Assembly (NCBI GenBank): GCA_965284315.1
Contig: OZ260072.1
Location: forward strand, 434,001-498,000
DNA from: PCRC01 sp017848435
GTDB lineage: Bacteria; Pseudomonadota; Gammaproteobacteria; Burkholderiales; Burkholderiaceae_C
Length of the DNA stretch: 64,000 nt
Reading direction: 5' to 3'
Shown: positions 8,893 to 16,942 of the stretch, in pieces
Position numbering within the stretch: position 1 is the first letter of the stretch
Layout of the letters: the number at the start of each line of letters is the position of its first letter
The notes under the pieces: generated by a model
Told to the model about the DNA's origin: nothing
What the model saw: only the letters and a program-made list of their open reading frames with translations
Database searches by the model: none
Program-made: the position numbers and the translations under genes

Positions 8893-9363
8893 TTAGCTGG
8901 CGGTGGCTTCGAGCTGGTCGCGCAGCTTGCGCACTTCGTCGTGGTTGCGTTTGGCGCCCTGGTACTGGGTTTCCACCAGCGCCTGGATGTCGGCTGGCAT
9001 CCGGGTTTTGAGGGCCTCGCGGTAGGTTTCCAGCGCAGCGTCTTCGCCGCGCTCGCACTCTTCCAGCATCGCCAGGTCGGTGTAACCGGTGAGTTTGGCG
9101 CGCACCGCCACCCAGCCGCGGTGGATGGCACCGGTGGCGCTGCCGCCGGTGTCGGGCTCACCACCGAGGTGGATGACCTGCTGCTGCAGTTGCTCGGCCG
9201 CGGCGGCACAACCGTCGGCGCGGCGGTTGAACAGGGCGCGGAGGGTCTCGTCTTTGGCATGTTCGGCCGAGGCGCGAAAACCGAATTCGCCGTCGCGTGA
9301 GGTGGTGATCAGGTCGTTCAGCGTGTCGATCAGGGTGCTGTTCATGTCGGCTTGGGTGGTCAT
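8893..9363 (-). CDS. PA2169 family four-helix-bundle protein (DUF2383)
   Basis: Soluble protein of 156 residues predicted to form a ferritin-like four-helix bundle. The opening TLIDTLNDLITTSRDGEFGFRASAEHAKD and the SATGAIHRGWVAVRAKLTG segment are characteristic. The role is unknown; relatives are stress-associated (general knowledge). The ribosome binding site AAGGAG lies about 7 bp before the ATG at 9363, which supports that start over the Met at residue 7. Confidence 0.85.
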   Translation of the reverse strand: MTTQADMNSTLIDTLNDLITTSRDGEFGFRASAEHAKDETLRALFNRRADGCAAAAEQLQQQVIHLGGEPDTGGSATGAIHRGWVAVRAKLTGYTDLAMLEECERGEDAALETYREALKTRMPADIQALVETQYQGAKRNHDEVRKLRDQLEATAS

Positions 9364-9625
9364 GTGGACTCCTTGGTGGTTGGGACGGCTGGCGTTGGCC
9401 AGGGCGTACCTCTACTGTCGCCAAACTGGCCCGCGCCAGACAGCAGACAGGCGCGGCTGTTCCCGTGCGGCATCGCCGCCCGGTGGCGTGCGCGGTGTCC
9501 TACGCGCTGCCGCCGGCCGGTGGGCCTGCAAGGCCGGTTTGTGCCCGCTATTCCGGGGAATGGCGGGCCACCTCCTGACGCACACTTCGGACAAAGCCTC
9601 CCTTACACCCCCAGCCACCGCTCCG

Positions 9626-11218
9626 ATGAAACTCTTCCAGACCGGCTTTGTCAGTTCTGGCCCTGCTGCCCCTCCCGTCGGGGAGGCCAGCGCGTACACG
9701 ATCCGCACCAGCCTGACGGCGCTGGTGCTGGTGTGTGTGGTGCCGGCCATGCTGGTGGCGGCTGCGCTGGTGGCGCAAAACTACTGGATGCAAAAAGAGG
9801 CGCTGTACCGCGAAACCGTGGTGCTGGCCCGGGTGCTCACCTCGGCCGTGGACCGGGAGTTTTCCGGCATCGAGTCGGGCCTGCGGGTGCTGGCCACCTC
9901 GTCTGACCTCGCGGCAGGCGACCTTGCCTCGTTCCACCAGCGCGCCACCCAGGCGCTCAAATTCCAGATGGCCAGCACCTACATGCTGACCGACACCGGG
10001 GGCCACCAGCTCCTCAACACCCTCGTCCCCCACGGCCACACCTTGCCGTCTGCCGTGGCACCCACCGACATCCAGCAGGCCATTGCCACCGGCAAGCCGG
10101 TGCTGACCGATTTGTTCACCGAACCCACCTCCGGCAAACCGACGCTGGCCATCAGCGTGCCGGTCGTGAAGGACGACAGCGTCCCCTACGCCCTGAGCGT
10201 GGGCCTCTCGGCCGACCGCGTGGGTGACATCCTGAAACGCCAGGAACTGCCCGAAGGCTGGATTGCCGCGGTGATGGACGGCACCGGCACCATCGTTGCC
10301 CGCACCCGCGACGCCGACAAGTTCGTCGGTAAAAAAGCCGCCGGACCGATTGCCGCGCGTGTCACCACCGAGCGGGAAGCGACCATGGAAACCTTGACCA
10401 AGGAAGGCATCCCGGTGGTGCTGTCGTTCAGCCGCTCGCCGATGTCGCGCTGGAGTGTGATGGTGGCCGCACCCAAGGAGATGCTGTCGGCCGAGCTGTA
10501 CCGCTGGATTGCGCTGGTGAGCGCCGGCGCTCTGCTGGCCGTGGGTCTGGGCCTCGGCCTGGCCAACCGGCTCGCCGGCAAAATTGCCCACTCGGTGCGC
10601 AGCCTGATCCCGCCCGCGCTGGCGCTGGGCAACGGCCGGCCGGTGGAGATCCAGCCCACGCGCCTGACCGAAGTGCGCGCCGTGGGCGAGGCCCTGACCC
10701 AGGCCTCGCAGCGGCTGGCCCACGCCCAGCACCTGGCCCACCACGACGGCCTGACCGGCCTGGCCAACCGCGTATTGTTTGACGCGCTGCTCAAGCGCCA
10801 ACTCGCACTGGCCCAGCGTTACAGCGCCAACCTGACCGTGCTGGCGATTGACCTGAACGACTTCAAGTCGGTGAACGACCTGTATGGCCACAGCACCGGC
10901 GACCGGGTGCTGCAAACCGTGGCCGAGCGGATTGCCCGCTCCATCCGCGCCTCCGACGTGGCCGCCCGCATCGGCGGTGACGAGTTCGCCGTGATGCTGA
11001 TTGGCGCCGACCTCGACAGCGCCTGGACCATTGCCAACAAGCTGATGGCCAACATGGCCCTGCCCTTCCCGGACAAGCTGCCCCGCGCCAGCATCAGTGT
11101 GGGCATTGCGGTGTTCCCCGAGTCCGGCATCAACGCCGCCGAACTGCTGGAAAGCGCCGACCGTGCGCTGTACGACGCCAAGAGATCCGGCCAGATGGAG
11201 TTTGACCGTGCGGCCTGA
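9626..11218 (+). CDS. membrane diguanylate cyclase with Cache-like sensor (I-site present)
   Basis: Makes the second messenger cyclic di-GMP. The protein has 530 residues. An N-terminal transmembrane helix (LTALVLVCVVPAMLVAAALV) is followed by a periplasmic dCache-like sensor of about 230 residues and a second membrane helix (LVSAGALLAVGLGLGL). The GGDEF domain is intact (GGDEF at about residues 450-454) with the inhibitory I-site RASD five residues before it. The frame is open upstream to 9089, but that region is antisense to the DUF2383 gene. The start at 9626 places the signal anchor correctly. It lies directly upstream of a second, related cyclase. Confidence 0.9.
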   Translation: MKLFQTGFVSSGPAAPPVGEASAYTIRTSLTALVLVCVVPAMLVAAALVAQNYWMQKEALYRETVVLARVLTSAVDREFSGIESGLRVLATSSDLAAGDLASFHQRATQALKFQMASTYMLTDTGGHQLLNTLVPHGHTLPSAVAPTDIQQAIATGKPVLTDLFTEPTSGKPTLAISVPVVKDDSVPYALSVGLSADRVGDILKRQELPEGWIAAVMDGTGTIVARTRDADKFVGKKAAGPIAARVTTEREATMETLTKEGIPVVLSFSRSPMSRWSVMVAAPKEMLSAELYRWIALVSAGALLAVGLGLGLANRLAGKIAHSVRSLIPPALALGNGRPVEIQPTRLTEVRAVGEALTQASQRLAHAQHLAHHDGLTGLANRVLFDALLKRQLALAQRYSANLTVLAIDLNDFKSVNDLYGHSTGDRVLQTVAERIARSIRASDVAARIGGDEFAVMLIGADLDSAWTIANKLMANMALPFPDKLPRASISVGIAVFPESGINAAELLESADRALYDAKRSGQMEFDRAA

Positions 11219-11251
11219 CGCCGCCGCAGCGCACATGGCGCTGAGCCACCC

Positions 11252-12889
11252 ATGAAGTTTCTGCCTCGCAATGCGGTGGCCACACTGCCAATACCCGCCC
11301 AGCACGCCAGCCCCAAGCGGGTAAGTAGCACCTACCAGGCGGGCATCCGGACGTGGCTGGTGCTGGTGGGCGGTGTGGTGCTGGCCCCGATGGTGGCGCT
11401 GGCGATTTTTTTGGTCTTTCAGGTCCACCGGGCCGCCGAGTCGGCAACACAACGGGAATTGGCCCAGCGCACCATTGCCACCAGCCATGCCGTTCGGGAA
11501 CGCCTGGAGTCGGGCATCAGCTACCTCAACGCGCTGGCCGTCAGCGACGCCGCATTGCATGGCGACCTGCCCACGCTGTACGCCCAGGCCAAACGCGTCG
11601 CCGACATGTACCCCGGGGTCACCGGCATTGGCTTGATGGGTCCGGATTTGAAGATGCAGTTCATCACGGCCAAACCCCTTGGCACCCTGCTGCCCAGCCC
11701 GCCCGACACCAGCACCTCGCAACGCGTCTTCGCCACCGGCGCACCCGCCGTGTCAGGCCAGTTCACAGGGCCGTTCACTGGCAAATCGGTGGTCTCGCTC
11801 GGTGTGCCCATCTTCCGCAACGGTGACGTGGCGTACGCCCTCTTCATGGTGCTGACCAGTGAATCGCTGTCGGACCTGCTGGTGGCGCAAAGCCTGCCTG
11901 TGGAATGGACGGCGGCCATTGTGGACCGGCGCGGCCATATCGTTGCCCGCTCACGCGGGGCAGACAAATACGTCGGCAGCGAAGTGGTCCCGATGCTGCG
12001 GGACTTCCTGCGCGCACGCAAGGTGGGCTACCTCGACGCCGTCACCAAAGAGGGCATACCCGTGCTGGGCTATGTGGCGTCGGTGCCGCCTTACCAGTGG
12101 CACGTGAACATTGGTGTTCCCAAAGAAACAATGGCAGAACCCTTGCGGCACAACCTGACAAACCTGGTGGTGGCAACACTGACCATCTTTGCGCTCGGAC
12201 TTGCCGGCACCGCCTTTGCCGGCAAAGCACTGGAACGCTGGACCGTGCGGCTGCTGGTGGTGGTGCGCGCCATCAAGACCGGCCATGTGGTCGAACTCAA
12301 CACCAGCGGTGTTCGCGAACTCGATCAGATGGCGAGGTCCTTGACAGAAGTCAACACCAGCACGCGGCTGATTCGGGAAGACCTGCAGAACACCCTCAAT
12401 GAACGCAACCAGGCCGCGTTGGCACTCGAATTGGCACGCATGGATGGCCTGACAGGGCTGCGCGCCCGTGGCCAGTTCCGCGACGATGTGTTTGCCCGCA
12501 AGGCCACACTGCGCCCAGACCAGATGCTGGCGCTGCTGTTTGTGGACCTGGACCGGTTCAAATCGATCAACGACCGTTTTGGCCACGAGGTGGGCGATCA
12601 GGTTCTGATGCAGGTCGGCGCTGCGTTCAAAACACTGGCAGGGGCACAGCACATCCCTGCCCGTTGGGGTGGCGACGAGTTCGTGATCGCCTTCTCGGGC
12701 GACACGTTGCACATCCATGGGCTGGTGGCAGACCTGTGCACGCAAGTCTCCCGCGCGGTGATGGCGCTTGGCCACAACCTTGGCTGCAGCATCGGCGTGG
12801 CCTTCTGGGACGACAGCTGCCTGGGTCTGGACGAACTGGTGAAGCGGGCTGACATGTCGATGTACCGGCAGAAAACCGCGCCAAGGTAG
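11252..12889 (+). CDS. second membrane diguanylate cyclase (I-site absent)
   Basis: Cyclic di-GMP synthase of 545 residues with the same architecture as its upstream neighbour: transmembrane helix (WLVLVGGVVLAPMVALAIFLVF), periplasmic sensor, second helix (LVVATLTIFALGLAGTAFAG), then GGDEF at about residues 473-477 in the form ARWGGDEF. The RxxD inhibitory site is not present at the usual place (GAQH there). The sensor domains of the two proteins share motifs such as SLPVEWTAAIVDRRG / ELPEGWIAAVMDGTG and TKEGIP, suggesting a tandem duplication that diverged. The gap between the genes is 33 bp, so co-transcription is likely. Confidence 0.9.
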   Translation: MKFLPRNAVATLPIPAQHASPKRVSSTYQAGIRTWLVLVGGVVLAPMVALAIFLVFQVHRAAESATQRELAQRTIATSHAVRERLESGISYLNALAVSDAALHGDLPTLYAQAKRVADMYPGVTGIGLMGPDLKMQFITAKPLGTLLPSPPDTSTSQRVFATGAPAVSGQFTGPFTGKSVVSLGVPIFRNGDVAYALFMVLTSESLSDLLVAQSLPVEWTAAIVDRRGHIVARSRGADKYVGSEVVPMLRDFLRARKVGYLDAVTKEGIPVLGYVASVPPYQWHVNIGVPKETMAEPLRHNLTNLVVATLTIFALGLAGTAFAGKALERWTVRLLVVVRAIKTGHVVELNTSGVRELDQMARSLTEVNTSTRLIREDLQNTLNERNQAALALELARMDGLTGLRARGQFRDDVFARKATLRPDQMLALLFVDLDRFKSINDRFGHEVGDQVLMQVGAAFKTLAGAQHIPARWGGDEFVIAFSGDTLHIHGLVADLCTQVSRAVMALGHNLGCSIGVAFWDDSCLGLDELVKRADMSMYRQKTAPR

Positions 12890-12914
12890 ACACAGCGACC
12901 GACGGCACCAAAAC

Positions 12915-12939
12915 AAAACCCGCCACAAGGGCGGGTTTT
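12915..12939 (+). terminator. intrinsic terminator after the cyclase pair
   Basis: A 10-bp perfect stem AAAACCCGCC / GGCGGGTTTT with a 5-base loop ends in T residues. It lies 25 bp after the cyclase stop codon, just before the left island boundary. Confidence 0.75.
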
Positions 12940-12963
12940 GAAAGTCGTTGATTGCCAACGATG

Positions 12964-13015
12964 TTCTGGCGGAGCGGACGGGACTCGAACCCGCGCCCCC
13001 CGGCGTGACAGGCCG
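12964..13015. repeat. attL: 52-bp direct copy of the tRNA-Asp 3' half
   Basis: This stretch matches 36883-36934 with a single mismatch by eye. It contains the 3' part of tRNA-Asp (minus strand), including the anticodon loop and CCA, but lacks the 5' half, so it is not a functional tRNA. It marks the left end of an integrated island. The displaced tRNA end is what a site-specific tyrosine recombinase leaves behind after integrating in a tRNA 3' end. Confidence 0.88.
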
Positions 13016-13072
13016 AAAGTAAAACTGCGAAAACCCGCACCATTGCTTGATTCGTGTAGATTTTGACATCTC

Positions 13073-13110
13073 CAGTGGGAATTCAGTGGGAATTCCACTG
13101 CAGTGGGAAT
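13073..13110. repeat. three CAGTGGGAAT repeats next to attL
   Basis: Copies of CAGTGGGAAT start at 13073, 13084 and 13101, and a palindromic CCACTGCAGTGG is formed between the last two. The same 10-mer occurs at 36742 and 36785 near the other island end. The position beside both att copies suggests arm-type binding sites for the island's integrase or excisionase. Confidence 0.65.
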
Positions 13111-13142
13111 CAAGACCACGAATCAACGAAAGGCGGGAGAGG

Positions 13143-13397
13143 ATGGCTTACCTAGAACCACACGACAAAGGCTGGATGGCTCAGGTGCGGCGCAAAGGAA
13201 GACCGACTGTCAGCAAGACGTTTCAAACCAAGGCCGATGCCGAAAAGTGGGCACGTGCCATTGAAAGGGAAATTGACCTCGGTGGGTATCTACAAGGCCG
13301 GAGGCAGCCCAATATCGAGCACTTACTATTGGTTTCCGTATGTGCAGTCACACACGCGCAAGCGTCCGCCCACCCCACAGCCAGTGGCCATTTCTAA
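13143..13397 (+). pseudogene. truncated tyrosine-type integrase (N-terminal arm-binding domain only)
   Basis: Starting at 13143, the first 50 or so residues (MAYLEPHDKGWMAQVRRKGR, then SKTFQTKADAEKWARAIERE) match the arm-DNA-binding start of phage-type integrases. After about residue 55 (base ~13300) the family similarity ends. The frame runs on into sequence antisense to the next gene and stops at 13397. The catalytic domain with the R-H-R-Y residues is missing. It lies 130 bp inside the left att site, where an island integrase may sit, so the island has probably lost its own mobility. Confidence 0.75.
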
Positions 13398-13845
13398 TTT
13401 TTGCCAGCCAAGCAACGGCAACGCCAAATACCAGATGCACCACCAAGCTTGGCACCACCACGGGCAGCCCCAGCTGGATTGGCAAGGGGTCGCCGAATAT
13501 CAAAGGCAGCGCCAGGGCGTTGACCAGCAGGTAGTACACGGCCCCGTACACCGCGCCGTGAACCAGTTTGGGACTGGAAAACACTTGCAATTGCCAGAAA
13601 ATCAACAGCGGCAGCGCAGACAACCACCCGATTACAAAATGCTGGCCCAGCAATAAGAGCTGCATCCACGGTTGCGTCAGTTCGCCGAACAAGGCAACAC
13701 CTACTTTGGGCCCATAGTGGCCCACACGCATATCAAGCGCCTTGAACGCCAAGCCGACGGGCATCATAGCCAGAGACGCGAATGTGCCGGCAGCAACAGA
13801 TTGCCGCGCCAGCCTGCCCCAAACCACCCCAGTCCAATAAATCAT
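13348..13845 (-). CDS. uncharacterised small membrane protein
   Basis: 165 residues with about four hydrophobic stretches (for example LLLLGQHFVIGWLSALPLLIFW and LGLPVVVPSLVVHLVFGVAVAWL). I do not recognise the family with certainty. The start is placed at ATG 13845 (MIYWTGVVWGRLARQ). It lies 39 bp downstream of the DUF2892 gene on the same strand and probably shares its Crp-controlled promoter. Its 3' end overlaps the end of the integrase remnant on the other strand. Confidence 0.6.
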   Translation of the reverse strand: MIYWTGVVWGRLARQSVAAGTFASLAMMPVGLAFKALDMRVGHYGPKVGVALFGELTQPWMQLLLLGQHFVIGWLSALPLLIFWQLQVFSSPKLVHGAVYGAVYYLLVNALALPLIFGDPLPIQLGLPVVVPSLVVHLVFGVAVAWLAKIRNGHWLWGGRTLARV

Positions 13846-13884
13846 GTGACGTCCAATTGGTCTACAGCGGCTGGCGTACACAGC

Positions 13885-14085
13885 TCAAGTTTTGTTGCTT
13901 TTGACAGCGCAGGTATTCCACCCAAACAACGCATACGGTGGGCATCTGCTGGATAACCCAGTGGCCAATGGCACCAAGCCCAAGTACCCCCATACGCCAA
14001 CCTGTCCGGCGAGCGCCAGTCCGACCAACAACAGCCCGACAACGATTCTCAGGACCCGGTCAATACCACCAACATTTGCTTTCAT
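13885..14085 (-). CDS. YgaP-like DUF2892 membrane protein
   Basis: 66-residue inner-membrane protein with two hydrophobic helices and the family ending PLATGLSSRCPPYALFGWNTC. DUF2892 is the membrane part of the E. coli rhodanese YgaP, and stand-alone versions often accompany rhodanese and sulfide-detoxification genes. The ribosome binding site GGAGG lies just before ATG 14085. A consensus class II Crp-type promoter is predicted directly upstream (box at 14141-14156). Together with the next gene it forms a small operon, with a rhodanese gene on the same strand further upstream. Confidence 0.82.
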   Translation of the reverse strand: MKANVGGIDRVLRIVVGLLLVGLALAGQVGVWGYLGLVPLATGLSSRCPPYALFGWNTCAVKSNKT

Positions 14086-14106
14086 GCGACCTCCATTCCG
14101 TTTAGA

Positions 14107-14156
14107 AAACTGGATTAAACGCGTAGCGCCACCCTACGTCTGTAACCTCGGTCACA
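14107..14156 (-). promoter_or_regulatory. Crp-type box and -10 for the DUF2892 operon
   Basis: On the minus strand, 14156-14141 reads TGTGACCGAGGTTACA (TGTGA-N6-TTACA). A -10-like TTTAAT occupies 14119-14114, predicting a start at about 14107. The box centre is then at -41.5, the class II CRP/FNR activator position. The same motif and spacing occur in front of the persulfide dioxygenase gene. Confidence 0.65.
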
Positions 14157-14232
14157 CAGCTGGCACCATTCAGCCGCAGCAGGGTTTCGCACAACTAGGC
14201 TAGCGGGATTGCTCGGCAAGCAATCTTGTAGG

Positions 14233-14580
14233 TCAGGCAAGCGCCCGATATGCCTTCAAACCTCCGGCGATGAACTTCGCATTGACGTAACCCATCGTTC
14301 GCAAAGTGTCAGCCGATAAGGCCCCACGGTTGTAGGCGTTGCAGTAACACAAGATGGTCTTATCCGTGTCTGGAATTGCATCTTCAATGTTCATTTCGAG
14401 TTTGCCCCGGCTGACATGCATCGAGCCGCTGATGTGGCCGGCGTCATGCTCCTCTTTGTCGCGTATGTCCAGCGCAACTGCACCTGCTGCCATGAGCGCG
14501 TCAACCTCTGACGGAGCAACCTCGCTGACACGAGAACGTGCAGCATCGGCGAGTTGTTGAAACCTCTCTGTATAAGCCAT
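14233..14580 (-). CDS. single-domain rhodanese
   Basis: 115-residue sulfurtransferase. The LDIRDKEEHDAGHISGSMHV entry motif and the active-site loop CYCNAYNRG with the catalytic Cys are present, followed by ADTLRTMGY and AGGLKAY. The ATG at 14580 is preceded by AAGGAA; the frame upstream to 14670 looks non-coding. In E. coli YgaP, rhodanese and DUF2892 are one protein; here they are separate neighbouring genes. The likely role is moving sulfane sulfur in the cytoplasm during sulfide or thiosulfate use. It is divergent from the ArsR-type gene at 14749. Confidence 0.85.
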   Translation of the reverse strand: MAYTERFQQLADAARSRVSEVAPSEVDALMAAGAVALDIRDKEEHDAGHISGSMHVSRGKLEMNIEDAIPDTDKTILCYCNAYNRGALSADTLRTMGYVNAKFIAGGLKAYRALA

Positions 14581-14748
14581 GAGTTTCCTTAGGTTGGGTT
14601 GCAGGCACTCTTCTGCCCTTGGCAGGAATTCGTTTGACGGCTGGCACCACCGACTCGTACAGGGATGCAACAGCTGCGCGGAAGCTGTTGTTCATGCGCA
14701 TATTCGTTGGTAATCATAAAATCTGCCTTGGTCTAAACTTCGACATAT

Positions 14749-15102
14749 ATGGAATCAGCACCCAACGGCACGCATGAAACACCGTCGGTGGAATCGGACA
14801 GAGTCTTTGAACTAGCAGCTGAGATTTTCCAGGTGATGTCTGCACCTATGCGCTTAAAAATCATCAGCAGCCTGTGCCAGGGTGAAAAGAACGTCAGCCA
14901 GCTGCTCAAAGAGATCAAGACTACTCAACCTAACATGTCGCAGCACCTCAATTCGCTGTACCAGTCGGGTGTGCTGGGAAAGCGGCGGGACGGTGTGCAA
15001 ATCTACTACCGCATCCTGAACGACCGTGTCGTTACCCTGTGCAGGGCCGTCTGTGCACAAATCGCCATCCAGGTGGACCTCGACCAGTCCACCAAGATTT
15101 GA
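14749..15102 (+). CDS. ArsR/SmtB-family repressor, SoxR-like paralogue
   Basis: 117-residue winged-helix regulator. The recognition region (NVSQLLKEIKTTQPNMSQHLNSLYQSG, then KRRDGVQIYYRI) is typical of ArsR proteins. Cysteines occur in SSLCQGE and in LCRAVCAQ, at the same places as in the soxR gene at 31909 (SELCRGE, VCRTVCAQ), so the two are clear paralogues and may sense thiol or persulfide state. It is divergent from the rhodanese gene and convergent with soxF. Its targets are unknown; the AT-rich 168-bp divergent region is a likely autoregulatory site. Confidence 0.85.
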   Translation: MESAPNGTHETPSVESDRVFELAAEIFQVMSAPMRLKIISSLCQGEKNVSQLLKEIKTTQPNMSQHLNSLYQSGVLGKRRDGVQIYYRILNDRVVTLCRAVCAQIAIQVDLDQSTKI

Positions 15103-15125
15103 GGTTTGACCTCCGAGGTCAACCT
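15102..15125. terminator. bidirectional hairpin between convergent genes
   Basis: AGGTTTGACCT / AGGTCAACCT forms a stem with a CCG loop and one bulged T, exactly between the stop codons of the ArsR-type gene and soxF. There is no strong T-run, so termination is only inferred. Confidence 0.45.
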
Positions 15126-15128
15126 GCC

Positions 15129-16406
15129 TCAGGCCAGGGTGTCGGCCCAGATGTTCTGCGCCCAGTTCAGTGCGTACACACCTTCCAGCTCGGTGGGGCC
15201 GGGTGAAACGCCACCGGAACCGGCCACGGTCTTGAAGGTTTTTTCCGCCGCCACGTACTCGTGCACCGAGGCGACGTGGATCACCTGTTTGTCGTCGACG
15301 AAGCTGTAGCAGGTGTTGTTGAGCACGGGCTTGGCGATCAGCGCCAGCCCCAGCAACTCAGACACCACGGCGGCAGCGGCCACCTTGGCCTGGGAGTTCG
15401 CCATGTGGCCGGACTTGGGCATCAGCGGCGCGAGCTGGATCGAATCGCCCACCACGTGGATGTCCTTGGCCGCGGTGGACTCGAAGGTCTGGTAGTTGAC
15501 GCCGCACCAGCGGCCATTGGCGTTGGCCAGGCCGGTCTTGACGGCAATCGCCCCGGCCCGCATGGGCGGCAGGATGTTGATGACATCGGCCTTCACGTCG
15601 GACTGCACGTCAAAGCGAATCACGCCGGCGGCAGCGTCCACGCCGGTGGTTTTGTGCTGGCCGCGGTACTCAACAATGCCTTTGTACTGTTCGGCCCAGA
15701 CCTTCTTGAACAGCGCCCCCTTGGAGGTGACGTCCTGGTTGGCGTCGAGCACCAGCACTTTGGACTTGGGCTTGGCTGCTTTGAAGTAGCTGGCCACCTG
15801 GCAGGCCCGCTCGTAGGGGCCGGGCGGGCAGCGGTACGGCGCTTCGGGGATGGTGAGGGCGTAGACCCCGCCGTCGGGCATGGCTTCCAGCTGCTTGCGC
15901 AGCGCCAGCGTTTCGGGGCCGGCTTTCCAGGCCTGCAGCACCTTGCCGTCGGCATGGGCTTTTTGCAGGCCTTCGACTTGGTCCCAGATCAGGTCAATGC
16001 CCGGGGACAGGATGAGTTTGTCGTAGGCAATGGTCTCACCGCTGGCCAGCGTGGCAGTCTTGGCCTGGGCGTCGATGCTGGCCACAAAGCCATTGACACG
16101 TTTGACGCCGTGGCGCTTTTCCAAGCCGTCATAGGGGCTGGTGATGTCGGCCAGGGTCTTGCTGCCCCCCAACACGAGGTTGGACAACGGGCACGACACG
16201 AAGCTGCTGTTGGGCTCGACCAGCACCACGTCGAGCCGGTAATCGGACAGCAAGCGGACGTACTTGGCGGCGGTGGCGCCACCGAAGCCGCCGCCGACCA
16301 CCAGCACCCGGGCCCTGGCCGGTGTGCCACCGGTGCTCGCGCACCCGACCAGCCCACCCAGGGCGCCTGCCGCCACAGCGGCGGATACAAAACTGCGTCT
16401 TTTCAT
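15129..16406 (-). CDS. soxF: flavocytochrome c sulfide dehydrogenase flavoprotein subunit (SoxF/FccB)
   Basis: Periplasmic FAD enzyme that oxidises sulfide and passes electrons to a cytochrome c subunit. It has 425 residues. The twin-arginine signal (MKRRSFVSAAVAAGALGGL) is followed by VGC, a possible lipobox. The FAD-binding VLVVGGGFGGATAAKY is clear, as is the Cys-rich RCPPGPYERACQ segment typical of FccB, and the other redox Cys region VNYQTFESTAAKDIHVVGD precedes the C-terminal FCSD domain. It lies 21 bp downstream of the soxE cytochrome gene on the same strand, forming an operon. Confidence 0.9.
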   Translation of the reverse strand: MKRRSFVSAAVAAGALGGLVGCASTGGTPARARVLVVGGGFGGATAAKYVRLLSDYRLDVVLVEPNSSFVSCPLSNLVLGGSKTLADITSPYDGLEKRHGVKRVNGFVASIDAQAKTATLASGETIAYDKLILSPGIDLIWDQVEGLQKAHADGKVLQAWKAGPETLALRKQLEAMPDGGVYALTIPEAPYRCPPGPYERACQVASYFKAAKPKSKVLVLDANQDVTSKGALFKKVWAEQYKGIVEYRGQHKTTGVDAAAGVIRFDVQSDVKADVINILPPMRAGAIAVKTGLANANGRWCGVNYQTFESTAAKDIHVVGDSIQLAPLMPKSGHMANSQAKVAAAAVVSELLGLALIAKPVLNNTCYSFVDDKQVIHVASVHEYVAAEKTFKTVAGSGGVSPGPTELEGVYALNWAQNIWADTLA

Positions 16407-16427
16407 AGGGTCACCTGGTTCCTGGCG

Positions 16428-16739
16428 TTAGCGTTGGCTGGCAAAGTAGGCCGCGAGCTGCTCGATCTGCTCGTCGGTGTAGCCCTTGGCCAGCTGGTGC
16501 ATCACCGTGGCGGGGCGTTGGCCAGTCTTGAAGGCCTTCATCTGCTGCGAGATGTAGTCCTGCTTCAGGCCTGCGATGGACACCACCGCCGAGCCGCTGA
16601 CGGCATGGCCATTGGTGCCATGGCAGTTGGCGCAGGTCGCGGCCAGGGCGCGTATTTCCAGGGAAGTGGGTTGTGAAAAGGCGGGACTACCCAGCAACGT
16701 GCACCCAAGCAGCAGCACCACCCTTGCAAAATAGCTCAT
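16428..16739 (-). CDS. soxE: c-type cytochrome subunit of flavocytochrome c (SoxE/FccA-like)
   Basis: 103-residue monohaem cytochrome with a Sec signal peptide (VVLLLGCTLLGSPAFSQ). The haem motif CANCH is at residues 36-40, and a probable axial Met lies in ATVMHQLAKGY. It is the electron acceptor partner of the SoxF flavoprotein encoded next. The frame is open upstream to 16880, but that part is AT-rich promoter DNA, so ATG 16739 is used. The family normally has 100-180 residues, so this is the short, single-haem form. Confidence 0.85.
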   Translation of the reverse strand: MSYFARVVLLLGCTLLGSPAFSQPTSLEIRALAATCANCHGTNGHAVSGSAVVSIAGLKQDYISQQMKAFKTGQRPATVMHQLAKGYTDEQIEQLAAYFASQR

Positions 16740-16752
16740 CTGGCATATCCAA

Positions 16753-16910
16753 TCATTAAATAAGTTGATACAAATATACTGACAACTGCAAACCCGATAG
16801 CAAGGGAATACCCCGGTTGACTCAAATAGCCAACAAAGTGGCCTCACTTCAAGAATAGCGTAGGGAGACTCCCGATGCACATTAAATCGTTAATAACTTA
16901 TATTTAGATT
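16753..16910. promoter_or_regulatory. divergent promoter region soxE / soxH
   Basis: An AT-rich intergenic region of about 200 bp. At 16884-16909 it carries a stretch whose minus-strand reading includes TAAATATAAG, the same 10-mer found in the soxR promoter (32320-32330). A related TTAAATAAG lies near 16756. These are candidate SoxR-type operators controlling both directions. Confidence 0.4.
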
Positions 16911-16942
16911 GCTCCGCACCGGCAGCAGCCACATTAAAGGCA

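Noticed and set aside
9089..9625. N-terminal extension of the first diguanylate cyclase frame
   Set aside because: Antisense to the DUF2383 gene and without family similarity. The start at 9626 matches the membrane anchor.
12964..13015. A second tRNA-Asp gene
   Set aside because: Only the 3' part is present; the 5' half including the acceptor 5' strand and D arm is missing. It is an att remnant.
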